From assembly GCA_038087035.1 (NCBI GenBank), contig CP051187.1, positions 1,116,001 through 1,180,000 on the forward strand: a DNA stretch of 64,000 nt, written 5' to 3'. The position numbers and the translations under genes are program-made. Origin of the DNA: Gloeotrichia echinulata CP02 (GTDB lineage Bacteria > Cyanobacteriota > Cyanobacteriia > Cyanobacteriales > Nostocaceae). Shown here one piece after another: positions 18,322 through 26,380 of this stretch; position 1 is the stretch's first letter; the number at the start of each line of letters is the position of its first letter. The notes under the pieces are model-generated. The model was not told where the DNA came from and ran no database searches. It saw only the letters and a program-made list of their open reading frames with translations.

Positions 18322-19554
18322 TTGCAACCGTTACGTATTGTAGTTATTGGTGGTGGGGCTGGGGGATTTTTTGGCGCGATCGCCTCTGCCGAAATTCATC
18401 CTCAAGCCGAGGTTACTTTATTGGAAGCCAGTCGTCAACCACTGGCGAAAGTGCTGATTTCTGGTGGGGGACGCTGTAATGTCACCCACGCTTGCTTTGA
18501 AGTTGATGGGTTAGTGCAAAATTACCCCAGAGGTAGTAAAGCTTTACAGGGTGCATTTACGCGCTTTCAACCTCAAGATACAGTAGCTTGGTTTGCAGCC
18601 CACGGAGTCAAGCTGAAAACTGAAGCCGATGGTCGGATGTTTCCCATTACCGATAGTTCAGAAACAATTGTCGAATGTCTGATTAAAGCTGCAGCTACGG
18701 CTGGGGTAAAACTGCGGATTGGCACACCTGTTGTTTCAGTTAAAAGACCACTCAACACTCAGTTTGAGATTAACCTGAAATCGGGAGAAACGCAAATTGG
18801 CGATCGCTTATTATTAGCGACAGGAAGCAGCCTTGCGGGTTATAAAATAGCCCAAGACTTAGGACATCACATTCAACCGCCTGTCCCCTCTTTATTTACC
18901 TTCAACATGGACGATCCTAAGTTGCGAGCTTTAGCTGGAGTTAGTGTTAACCCCGTAAACTTGCGCTTGTCTGTAGGCCCAAAATCCCAATTAGAACAAA
19001 CAGGCCCTTTGCTGATGACCCACTGGGGTTTAAGTGGTCCTGCAGTCCTCAAGCTTTCGGCTTGGGGTGCTAGAGTCTTAAATGAAAGCCGCTATCAAGC
19101 TACATTATTCATTAATTGGCTGCCCGATTTACAGCCTGAACAAGTCCGGCAAAAAATCTTAACAATCAAAAGTGAATGGGGAAAGCGACCCATTGCCTTG
19201 CATCGTGGCGTTGATTTACCCCACCGTCTCTGGCAATATATTATCGCCCGCATCAATATTACCACAGAAGACCGCTGGGCAGAAATATCTAACAAAACAT
19301 TAAATCAGCTAGTACAAGAACTCACACAAGGAGAATACGCCATCAGCGGTAAAGGCGCCTTCAAAGAAGAATTTGTCACCTGTGGCGGTGTTAACCTCAA
19401 AGAAGTCAACTTCAAGACTATGGAAAGCAAGTTAGTTCCTGGTTTGTACTTTGCTGGCGAAATCTTAGATATTGATGGCGTTACCGGTGGGTTTAATTTC
19501 CAAAGTGCTTGGACAACTGCATATTTAGCCGGTCAGGCGATAGGAAGTATCTAG
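18322..19554 (+). CDS. NAD(P)/FAD-dependent oxidoreductase, BaiN/HI0933 family
   Basis: This protein of about 410 aa has the FAD-binding motif IVVIGGGAGGFFGAI at the N-terminus. Next comes LISGGGRCNVTHA, diagnostic for the HI0933/BaiN flavoprotein family. LLLATGSSLAGYKIAQDLGH follows, and the C-terminal VTCGGVNLKEV ... GLYFAGEILDIDGVTGGFN completes the FAD site. There is no ATG; I prefer TTG at 18322, about nine bases after GGGGT, over TTG at 18313. Family members are flavin enzymes of poorly known substrate (one is linked to bile-acid reduction in gut bacteria), so no specific reaction is claimed. It begins 80 bp after the last glycosyltransferase. Confidence 0.9.
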   Translation: MQPLRIVVIGGGAGGFFGAIASAEIHPQAEVTLLEASRQPLAKVLISGGGRCNVTHACFEVDGLVQNYPRGSKALQGAFTRFQPQDTVAWFAAHGVKLKTEADGRMFPITDSSETIVECLIKAAATAGVKLRIGTPVVSVKRPLNTQFEINLKSGETQIGDRLLLATGSSLAGYKIAQDLGHHIQPPVPSLFTFNMDDPKLRALAGVSVNPVNLRLSVGPKSQLEQTGPLLMTHWGLSGPAVLKLSAWGARVLNESRYQATLFINWLPDLQPEQVRQKILTIKSEWGKRPIALHRGVDLPHRLWQYIIARINITTEDRWAEISNKTLNQLVQELTQGEYAISGKGAFKEEFVTCGGVNLKEVNFKTMESKLVPGLYFAGEILDIDGVTGGFNFQSAWTTAYLAGQAIGSI

Positions 19555-19604
19555 GACTACCGCTCTTAAGGTGTACCAACCCAGTTAACTGATGAGGGGT
19601 CTTG

Positions 19605-19770
19605 CTCGTACCCCAAAAATCTAAAATCCAAAACTTGTACTGAGCTTGTCGTACCACTACGTGGAAGCAAGCTAGGCGTAGCCTCTGTCTACGACATAGC
19701 TCCGCTTACGCGTAGCGTCCCGTAGGGAACGTAGAGAAGTATCCAAAATCTAAAATTCGGAGGGTCAATT
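19605..19770. repeat. Composite dispersed repeat, copy 1
   Basis: It shares its two ends with 49092-49196: one outer block with ccccaaaaatctaaaatcc and one with aaaatctaaaattcggagg. The middle here is longer and holds nested Nostoc-type short repeats (ttacgcgtagcgtcccgtag). No coding content. Confidence 0.75.
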
Positions 19771-19929
19771 ATTTTAATAAAAAAATACACAACACTTTCA
19801 TTAATTTTGATAATTTTCTGATGATATTTATGATGATATTACTGAGGGCATTGGTTGCTCAAAATAAATATTATGTAACTTGTTATATCACTTATCACCT
19901 CTCCCGTGGTGAGTTATAAACTTCAACAA

Positions 19930-20121
19930 ATGAATATCAAAAAACCTCTTTCGATTAAGCAGCCGGAAGCAGGTAATTTTATTCGGTAATTACGCAAATT
20001 AACAGGACTAACTCAAGAGGAATTTGCCGCACATTTGGGGGTGACATTTGCGACCATAAACCGTTGGTAAAAAGGTCGAAATCAACCTTCAAAAATCGCC
20101 ATGCGGCAACTCGAAAGATGC
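19930..20121 (+). pseudogene. XRE-family helix-turn-helix regulator, inactivated
   Basis: From ATG 19930 the frame reads an N-terminal segment, FIR-stop-LRKLTGLTQEEFAAHL, then GVTFATINRW-stop-KGRNQPS. This is a standard XRE DNA-binding fold with TAA at 19987-19989 and 20068-20070. Both stops stand where Glu (GAA) is usual (R-E-LR and NRW-E-KGR), so each can be explained by one G-to-T change. The frame is cut at 20121 by the 196-bp MITE. Such regulators often precede restriction-modification genes, and a truncated one follows here. Confidence 0.85.
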
Positions 20122-20317
20122 GGCTCTTCCGTACTTAGCGTGCTGAATTTGTTAAAAAATAAGTTTGAAACCCTTGCCTGGCTCCGATAAAAGCCATTAT
20201 TTTTTGTATTTGAGCTACTGTTACTAAAAATCAAATTATAAACGCCTATAAGCCTTGTTATTAAAGCAATTTAATCGACTTTCATTAATAATTAAGCACG
20301 CTATACACGCAAGAGCC
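20122..20317. repeat. 196-bp MITE, copy 1
   Basis: Begins GGCTCTTCCGTACTTAGCGT and ends ACACGCAAGAGCC. The terminal inverted repeats are about 30 bp and imperfect. Copies of identical length are at 23844-24039 and 25821-26016 (opposite orientation) and 58399-58594 (same orientation). It separates the XRE pseudogene from the truncated methylase gene. Confidence 0.93.
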
Positions 20318-20318
20318 A

Positions 20319-22169
20319 CGGTTACGAGTTTACCTCAGCAATACATTACAAGAAGCATTTCAAATACCGCCTGCTGATGAATTTGATAATTGGATTCGAG
20401 ATGAGGCGGATGCTGCTAATAAAATTAAGCAGGAAGCACCAGTAATGGTGGTGATGGGTAATCCTCCTTATTCTGGTCATTCTGCTAATAATGGCACTTG
20501 GATTAGTAGTCTTCTCAAGGGTAAAGATACAATCACCGAAAAGGTAACTAGCAATTATTTTGAAGTGGATGGTAAACCACTTGGTGAGAAAAATCCTAAA
20601 TGGTTAAACGATGATTATGTAAAGTTTATTCGCTTTGCTCAATGGCGAATTGAACAAACTGGTTATGGAATTTTAGCTTTTATTACTAACCACGGTTTTC
20701 TTGATAACCCTACTTTTCGTGGGATGCGTCAAAGTTTGATGGCAACATTTGACGATATTTATATTTTAGATTTGCATGGTAATAGTAAAAAGAAAGAGCA
20801 ATCACCAGATGGTTCAAAAGATGAGAACGTTTTTGATATTCAGCAAGGTGTAGCAATTAGTATTTTTGTTAAGCGACAGAATGATAAAAAGCAAGCAGCT
20901 AATATTTATCATACTGATTTGTATGGTTTACGTGATAATAAATATGGTTGGTTAAATTCTAATAGTATAGATACAACAGAGTGGATTCAGCTAAATCCAC
21001 AAGCTCCATTTTATTTATTTTTTCGACAAAATACTGATTTACTTGCAGAGTATGAACCGGGATGGAAGGTAACAGATATTTTTCCAGTTAATAGTGTTGG
21101 AATAGTTACTGCTCGTGATGAATTAACTATCCAATGGAGTAGAGAAGAAATTTGGAAAACTGTAATTGATTTTGCCGATTTACTGCCAGAAACAGCACGA
21201 TTAAAGTATCGATTGGGTGAAGATGCACGAGACTGGAAGGTTGAATTAGCTCAGAAAGATTTAAGAAGCCATCCTTATTTAGCAACTAAAGAATCTAAAC
21301 CTTTTAGAGAATTACTTGCACCTATATTATATCGCCCGTTTGATATTCGTTACACTTATTACACTGGTAAATCTAGAGGTTTCCATTGTATGCCGCGTGG
21401 TGAAGTTATGCGTCATATGCTGGCTGGAGAGAATTTAGGTTTAATCTCCTGTCGTCAACATTCACAACAGAGTGACTGGAGTTTATGTGGGGTAACAAAC
21501 TCTATTATTGAGAGCTGCGTCGTATCTAATAAAACTAAAGAAATAAACTATCTTTTTCCTCTCTATCTCTACCCCAACCCAAGCAATCCTAAAGAATTAG
21601 AAGAACCAGTTCGCCCCAACCTTTCCCCCGCATTCCTCAAAGATATCACCGCAAAACTCGGCTACACCCCCACACCAGAAACCATCTTTTACTACATCTA
21701 CGCCATCTTCCACTCACCCACCTACCGCACCCGCTACGCCGAATTTCTCAAAATCGACTTCCCCCGCGTACCCCTCACCAGCAACAATCAACTCTTCACC
21801 CAACTTGCAGAATATGGCGAAGAATTAGTAGCACTCCACCTCATGAAATCGCCAAAATTAAATAACCCAATTACCCAATTTGTCAAAAACAACGGTAATC
21901 AAATAGTCGATGCTGGACACCCAAAATATACTAATGGTGCTGTCATCATCAACAGAAAAGGAGATAAATTTACAGGCGTACCAGAATCAGTGTGGAACTT
22001 CTACGTGGGAGGCTACCAAGTCTGTCAAAAATGGCTGAAAGATAGAAAGGGTAGACAGTTAAGTGATGAAGATATTCAGCACTACCAGGGAATTGTCGTA
22101 GCGTTGCAAGAGACAATTAAATTAATGGATAAAATTGATCAAGCGATACCAGGCTTTCCGATACAATGA
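20319..22169 (+). pseudogene. Type ISP-like restriction/methylase protein, 5'-truncated
   Basis: The open frame continues upstream of the first ATG (20445) as RLRVYLSNTLQEAFQIPPAD right to the MITE edge, so the gene has lost its 5' part. The remaining about 615 residues contain VVMGNPPYSGHS, the NPPY motif of N6-adenine methyltransferases. The target-recognition and C-terminal region ends LMDKIDQAIPGFPIQ, as in LlaBIII-like type ISP enzymes. Complete members carry nuclease and helicase domains and the AdoMet-binding motif upstream; those are missing here. The fragment may be translated from 20445 but should lack restriction activity. It belongs with the XRE remnant upstream and the toxin-antitoxin genes downstream. 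Confidence 0.82.
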
Positions 22170-22237
22170 AGAAAGCACAATCATGTAAAGATAGCCATCC
22201 ATAATTAATACATCAAATTGTAATTGAGATACTTACC

Positions 22238-22432
22238 ATGACAATCAAAGAACAACTGCTACAAGAAATTGAAAAAGTACCGGAACCTCTCTTACAAGAA
22301 GTGTTGGATTTTATTCAGTTTTTGCAGAATAAGCGCCAACAAGAGAAATTAGAAATAACCCTCTTAAGTGAATCTTCACTACAAAAAGATTGGCTGAAAC
22401 CTGAAGAAGAGGAAGCATGGCAAAATTTGTAA
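22238..22432 (+). CDS. DUF2281-type antitoxin
   Basis: This 64-aa protein starts MTIKEQLLQEIEKVPEPLLQ and continues EVLDFIQFLQNK, the compact DUF2281 helical motif seen in small antitoxins of type II systems. Its first 36 bases are identical to the start of the second antitoxin at 22770. The stop lies 16 bases inside the following toxin gene, as is usual for co-translated antitoxin-toxin pairs. It is expected to bind and neutralise the MazF-like toxin and to autoregulate. The C-terminal tail (KPEEEEAWQNL) is acidic and differs from the second copy. Confidence 0.83.
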   Translation: MTIKEQLLQEIEKVPEPLLQEVLDFIQFLQNKRQQEKLEITLLSESSLQKDWLKPEEEEAWQNL

Positions 22433-22749
22433 AAGGTGATGTTGTTATTGTCCCGTTTCCTTTCTCCGACTTGACCCAAGCTAAACGTAGACCTGCTGTA
22501 GTTGTTGCTAATCTTCGAGGTAATGACCTGATTCTGTGTCAAATTACCAGTCAAACAGTGAGCGATGAATATGCTATTAACATTGACAATAGCGACTTTA
22601 GCACAGGTGGACTCAATCAAATTAGTAATATCCGACCTAATCGCTTGTTTACAGCTGATGAATCAATCATTCTCTACAAAGCAGGTCAACTCATGCCAGA
22701 AAAGCTAGAAGAAGTCATAGTGAAAATAATTGAGATATTACAACAATAA
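22417..22749 (+). CDS. MazF/PemK-family endoribonuclease toxin
   Basis: This 110-aa protein carries the family opening KFVKGDVVIVPFPFSDLTQA and KRRPAVVV (24-31), the RNA-binding/catalytic Arg region. ILCQITSQ and LNQISNIRPNRLFT follow, the latter near the second catalytic segment. MazF-like toxins cleave single-stranded mRNA at short sequences. The gene overlaps the DUF2281 antitoxin by 16 bases. Nothing looks truncated, so the pair may be functional. Confidence 0.87.
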   Translation: MAKFVKGDVVIVPFPFSDLTQAKRRPAVVVANLRGNDLILCQITSQTVSDEYAINIDNSDFSTGGLNQISNIRPNRLFTADESIILYKAGQLMPEKLEEVIVKIIEILQQ

Positions 22750-22769
22750 CAATAAATGAGCCACCTACC

Positions 22770-23060
22770 ATGACAATCAAAGAACAACTGCTACAAGAAA
22801 TTGAATCCAGCCCAGATACAATTCTGGCTGAAACCCTAGACTTTTTACGCTTTCTCAAAACAAAAGAAACTGAAACACAGCCTACGCCATCAGCCCCAGA
22901 ATCTGCTACTCATTCTCCAGTAAATTCCACAGGACGTTCACTCCTAGAACATCTCAAAACCATTGGAAAATGGCAAGGTGATGATTTAGAAGAATGTCTC
23001 AAGCTAGTGATTGCTAGCCGTGGTAAAGCAAAATTTGATTATGATAACCCCTTTGAATAA
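22770..23060 (+). CDS. DUF2281-type antitoxin, second copy
   Basis: This 96-aa protein begins MTIKEQLLQEIESSPDTILA and continues ETLDFLRFLKTKE, the same DUF2281 motif as at 22238. It is followed by a low-complexity linker rich in Pro, Ser and Thr (about 35-55) and a C-terminal GKWQGDDLEECLKLVIASRG segment, probably the toxin-binding tail. Its stop codon TAA shares its last A with the ATG of the PIN toxin at 23060. The identical 5' 36 bases in two antitoxins with different toxins suggest recombination or recent duplication followed by tail exchange. Confidence 0.83.
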   Translation: MTIKEQLLQEIESSPDTILAETLDFLRFLKTKETETQPTPSAPESATHSPVNSTGRSLLEHLKTIGKWQGDDLEECLKLVIASRGKAKFDYDNPFE

Positions 23061-23503
23061 TGTACCTATTGGATACAAATCATTGTAGCGCTGCTATTTT
23101 GGGTGATGAAAATCTACTTCGGCGCATCGCAGAAGTAGAAAACAGTCTAATTACAACCTGCGTCATTGTTCAAGGAGAACTGGTAGATATGGCAGAACGT
23201 TCTCAAAGAAAAGAAGAGAACTTAGCCCTCATTCATCACTTTATTCAATGTATCTATATCTATAACATTGATGCATCTACTGCTACTATTTACGGTCAAC
23301 TAAAAGCCGCTTTATTTAATCAATTTGCACCCAAAGATAAAAACAAGCGGCGAAAAACTAAAGTCACTGATTTAGGTTTTGATGAAAATGACATTTGGAT
23401 AGCTGCTATTGCACTGCAAAATAATCTAACTGTTGTTTCTAGAGATAGTGACTTTTTGCGAATTCAACAGGTAAGAAGCTTTTCGCTGTCATCTTGGATT
23501 TGA
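23060..23503 (+). CDS. PIN-domain (VapC-type) ribonuclease toxin
   Basis: This 147-aa protein starts MYLLDTNHCSAAIL, with the first conserved Asp. VQGELVDMAERS supplies the conserved Glu, and ENDIWIAAIALQNNLTVVSRDSDF supplies the remaining acidic pair, so the metal-binding quartet is complete. VapC toxins cleave tRNA or rRNA and are blocked by the co-expressed antitoxin, here the DUF2281 protein whose stop overlaps this start. The internal segment with PKDKNKRRKTKVTDLG is more basic than usual. Confidence 0.88.
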   Translation: MYLLDTNHCSAAILGDENLLRRIAEVENSLITTCVIVQGELVDMAERSQRKEENLALIHHFIQCIYIYNIDASTATIYGQLKAALFNQFAPKDKNKRRKTKVTDLGFDENDIWIAAIALQNNLTVVSRDSDFLRIQQVRSFSLSSWI

Positions 23504-23539
23504 CTCGCAGCATTTAGATACATAAAGTATCGTGATTTC

Positions 23540-23583
23540 ACGGTTATAATTACCGGAATGGGTCTTCCGGTAATTATAACCGT
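23540..23583. terminator. Long perfect hairpin after the toxin genes
   Basis: A 19-bp perfect stem (left arm 23540-23558, right arm 23565-23583) encloses the loop TGGGTC. It begins 37 bp after the PIN toxin stop. It may terminate the toxin-antitoxin transcript or be an independent palindromic repeat. There is no strong T-run. Confidence 0.55.
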
Positions 23584-23626
23584 TGAATTCCCCTCTCTCC
23601 CATTCCCCTTACCCCACTCCCAGGCT

Positions 23627-23860
23627 ATGCTTGAACAAGCCATACAAGATATTATCCGCAAACAACGCCCCTACTACCTACCCCTTCAGAACCCAATCAA
23701 AGGCGTTGATAATCAATACTGGCTAATCTTCAAGCACCGAGATGCAGATAAGTTATTACACAATATCATCAGTTTTTTAGGCATCGGTGAAAAACACGCC
23801 GCTTACAAATTACTACGCATTGACCCCAAAAGCGCCAAAGTTTGGCTCTTGCGTGTATAG
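23627..23860 (+). pseudogene. Unknown gene fragment cut by a MITE
   Basis: The frame MLEQAIQDIIRKQRPYYLPL ... HAAYKLLRIDPKSAKVW looks protein-like but is not recognised. The last native codon ends at the MITE border (23843); the final residues and the stop lie in the 196-bp MITE. The frame can be extended upstream to 23558 through the hairpin, which is unlikely to be original. It is probably the 5' part of a lost gene. Confidence 0.5.
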
Positions 23861-24039
23861 CGTGCTTAATTATTAATGAAAGTCGATTAAATTGCTTTAA
23901 TAACAAGGCTTATAGGCGTTTATAATTTGATTTTTAGTAACAGTAGCTCAAATACAAAAAATAATGGCTTTTATCGGAGCCAGGCAAGGGTTTCAAACTT
24001 ATTTTTTAACAAATTCAGCACGCTAAGTACGGAAGAGCC
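23844..24039. repeat. 196-bp MITE, copy 2
   Basis: Starts GGCTCTTGCGTGTATAGCGT and ends GTACGGAAGAGCC, the reverse orientation of copy 1. With copy 1 it brackets the truncated methylase and both toxin-antitoxin pairs as an inverted pair. Confidence 0.93.
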
Positions 24040-24349
24040 AAAATTCCCAGTAATCTCATTATATGGGGAGAGCTAATTTTTGGTAAGAGTGTGATTCAAT
24101 CAACAATCAATCATGACAGACATCATCAAAATCCTGACATTGCTTTACGTTATCTAGGAATGGAGAGCAATCTCAAGGGATTGTACATTGAAGAGTAAAC
24201 TACCCACATAACACTTATTGCATAGAATATTCCCGTAGGTTCGCAAGCCTTGCGCCCTTCCCGTCCGCCCTTAGCGCCAACTAAAGTGTATAAAAATTGG
24301 CAGCGCTAACCCATAGGATCTGGGCGCAAGGCCTTGCGCCCCTACGGAT

Positions 24350-24446
24350 GCAATACTGGGTAGGTTTTGCCATTTTTGATCACCATAGATAACGATATTT
24401 CAATGGGCTTTAGCCATTTTGATTTGCCAAACCTACGCAGTATTGC
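24350..24446. repeat. 97-bp element with GCAATACTG-GTAGGTTTTGCC ends
   Basis: The left end gcaatactgggtaggttttgcc and the right end ccaaacctacgcagtattgc are inverted repeats. The motif aaaacctacgcagtattg recurs singly near 27428 and 56974. Just upstream (24321-24346) is another gggcgcaaggccttgcgccc palindrome. The rest of the 23861-24579 gap shows no convincing gene. Confidence 0.65.
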
Positions 24447-24579
24447 CTACTGATGGAGTGATATTCGCCTTAGTCCCCATCCTGAACAAAATACCTAATT
24501 CTGTATCATTGATCTCAGAAGCATAGAACATAATGCTGACATAATCTTGCCTTTGTCGATGAGTTCTGAAAGCACAACA

Positions 24580-25626
24580 ATGAAATTTAGCGAAATCCTC
24601 AGCCAATTTGGCGACACAGTTACCGACCATAGCTTCACCAGCAACCAAGACCACGACCCAGAAATCACAGGAGTAGCAGCCATTGATGAAGCGACTCAAG
24701 GCGCTATTAGTTACGTAGAAGGTGCGAAATTTGGGTCTTGGGTGGGCAAGACTAATGCTAGTGCGTTAATTTTACCCCAAGACAAAACATTACAAGAGCA
24801 AGCCCAAGCACGAGGTATTATCTGGTTGGCGGCAAAAGACCCGAAACTTCTATTCGCCAAAGCGGTGAAACTCTTCTACCAACCATATCGCCCAACACCA
24901 GAAATTCATCCTACCGCCGTGATTCACCCCACGGCCAAAATTGGTAACGATGTTTATATTGGTCCCCATGTTGTGATTCAGCCAGGGGTAGAAATTGGCG
25001 ATGGGGCAATTATTCATCCGAATGTGGTAATATATCCCCATGCCAAAATAGGCGATCGCACCACCTTACACGCCAACTGCACCATCCACGAACGTACCCG
25101 CATCGGTGTAGATTGCGTCATTCATAGCGGTGCTGTCATCGGTGCCGAAGGTTTTGGCTTTGTTCCTACCAGCGCTGGTTGGTTTAAAATGGAACAATCT
25201 GGTTACACTGTCTTAGAAGATAGGGTAGAAGTAGGCTCTAACACTGCCATTGACCGCCCAGCCGTCGGCGAAACCAGGGTAGGTCGCGATACAGTAATTG
25301 ATAATTTAGTACAAATAGGTCACGGTAGCCAAATAGGTACTGGCTGTGCTATAGCAGGTCAGTCAGGCATGGCTGGAGGCGTAAAAGTTGGGAATCGGGT
25401 AATTTTAGCCGGACAAACAGGAATAGCCAACCAGGTAAAAATTGGCGATGGGGCGATCGCATCTGCTCAATCCGGAATTCACAGTGATGTCGCACCCGGA
25501 GATATTGTTTCTGGTTCTCCGGCGATTCCCTACAAATTATACCTCAAGGTAGCTGCTATTTATAGTCGTCTGCCAGAAATGTACAAATCTTTAAAAGAAT
25601 TGCAGCGTCAAATAGGGCAGAAGTAA
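24580..25626 (+). CDS. lpxD: UDP-3-O-acylglucosamine N-acyltransferase (LpxD)
   Basis: This 348-aa protein starts MKFSEILSQFGD, with ATG at 24580 preferred over upstream in-frame TTG 24547 and ATG 24559. The N-terminal uridine-binding domain (about 1-100, with FAKAVKLFYQP) is followed by the left-handed beta-helix with many hexapeptides (EIHPTAVIHPTAKIG ... GDRTTLHANC). IDNLVQIGHGSQIG carries the catalytic His region. LpxD N-acylates UDP-3-O-acyl-glucosamine with acyl-ACP in lipid A synthesis. Cyanobacterial homologues are common even though their lipid A is atypical. Length is normal and catalytic elements are intact. acpP lies 3.4 kb downstream. Confidence 0.93.
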   Translation: MKFSEILSQFGDTVTDHSFTSNQDHDPEITGVAAIDEATQGAISYVEGAKFGSWVGKTNASALILPQDKTLQEQAQARGIIWLAAKDPKLLFAKAVKLFYQPYRPTPEIHPTAVIHPTAKIGNDVYIGPHVVIQPGVEIGDGAIIHPNVVIYPHAKIGDRTTLHANCTIHERTRIGVDCVIHSGAVIGAEGFGFVPTSAGWFKMEQSGYTVLEDRVEVGSNTAIDRPAVGETRVGRDTVIDNLVQIGHGSQIGTGCAIAGQSGMAGGVKVGNRVILAGQTGIANQVKIGDGAIASAQSGIHSDVAPGDIVSGSPAIPYKLYLKVAAIYSRLPEMYKSLKELQRQIGQK

Positions 25627-25690
25627 TGGGGATTGGGGATTAGGGATTAGGGATTGGGGATTGGGGATTGGGGATTGGGGATTGGGGGAG
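25627..25690. repeat. ggggatt heptamer tandem repeat
   Basis: About eight tandem units of ggggatt/agggatt directly follow the lpxD stop. This is typical of Nostocales heptamer arrays. Confidence 0.85.
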
Positions 25691-25820
25691 TAATCTTCTA
25701 GTCAGGTATTTGCCGGACTTCCACGGACATTTATTGACAAACCGCACCAAAAACCGTCCACAGGAATGGTGCAGACCCTACGCGCTCGATTGGCTCTGTC
25801 ACCACATGTTTCAAGAAAAT
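25691..25820 (-). mobile_element. Remnant end of an IS200/IS605-type element
   Basis: The segment is a diverged inverted copy of about 58840-58972, which lies beside a TnpB N-terminal fragment. Shared blocks include acatttattgacaaaccgca and ggtgcagaccctacgcgct. It is cut at 25820 by MITE copy 3. The strand label is nominal. Confidence 0.6.
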
Positions 25821-26016
25821 GGCTCTTGCGTGTATAGCGTGCTTAATTATTAATGAAAGTCGATTAAATTGCTTTAATAACAAGGCTTATAGGCGTTTAT
25901 AATTTGATTTTTAGTAACAGTAGCTCAAATACAAAAAATAATGGCTTTTATCGGAGCCAGGCAAGGGTTTCAAACTTATTTTTTAACAAATTCAGCACGC
26001 TAAGTACGGAAGAGCC
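25821..26016. repeat. 196-bp MITE, copy 3
   Basis: GGCTCTTGCGTGTATAGCGT to GTACGGAAGAGCC, the same orientation and length as copy 2. It is inserted in the IS200/IS605-like remnant. Confidence 0.93.
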
Positions 26017-26106
26017 ATAACTGCTCCCATGCTCCCGTTGAAACGTCAAGTAATGTCTGGATTTGTCCAGATTTTATGTAGCAGATAAGAGAGTAGTGAA
26101 AAATTA

Positions 26107-26229
26107 TTAAACATTGTCATCATCATCCTGTCTTATACCTTGTTCTTTCAATAATCTATCCATCCATTCTCTATCTTTTACCAATAACTCTGGTACAGGA
26201 GGTAGATGATAATCTAAGCCCGCATTTCT
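26107..26229 (-). pseudogene. DUF4058 C-terminal remnant
   Basis: On the minus strand it encodes AGLDYHLPPVPELLVKDREW followed by MDRLLKEQGIRQ and a poly-Asp tail. This resembles the usual C-terminus of DUF4058 proteins (PPVPPL...W...LL...G). It lies 150-270 bp downstream of a DUF4058 gene that lacks such a tail. It is either that gene's displaced end or the remains of a paralog. The open frame upstream of it runs through repeats and is not original. Confidence 0.6.
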
Positions 26230-26291
26230 CACAAGGAGAGAAGGGATTGAACTTGGCAGATTGAACTCTCCCAAAGCGCGAACCTCACGGG

Positions 26292-26372
26292 CGAAGTAAT
26301 GAGTAATGAGTAATAAGTAAGAAGTAAGATTCATTACTCATTACTCATTACTCATTACTCATTACTCATTAC
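26292..26372. repeat. Heptamer array in inverted arrangement (gagtaat / attactc)
   Basis: Units of taatgag (26296-26325) are followed by about six units of ttactca (26333-26370), so the array forms a long hairpin. It sits between the DUF4058 gene and its detached tail. Confidence 0.85.
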
Positions 26373-26380
26373 TTATTTAA

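Noticed and set aside
24040..24200. Possible gene tail after MITE copy 2 (...DIALRYLGMESNLKGLYIEE)
   Set aside because: About 50 codons are open in one frame and the end looks slightly integrase-like, but there is no start and no confident match; left as unexplained sequence.
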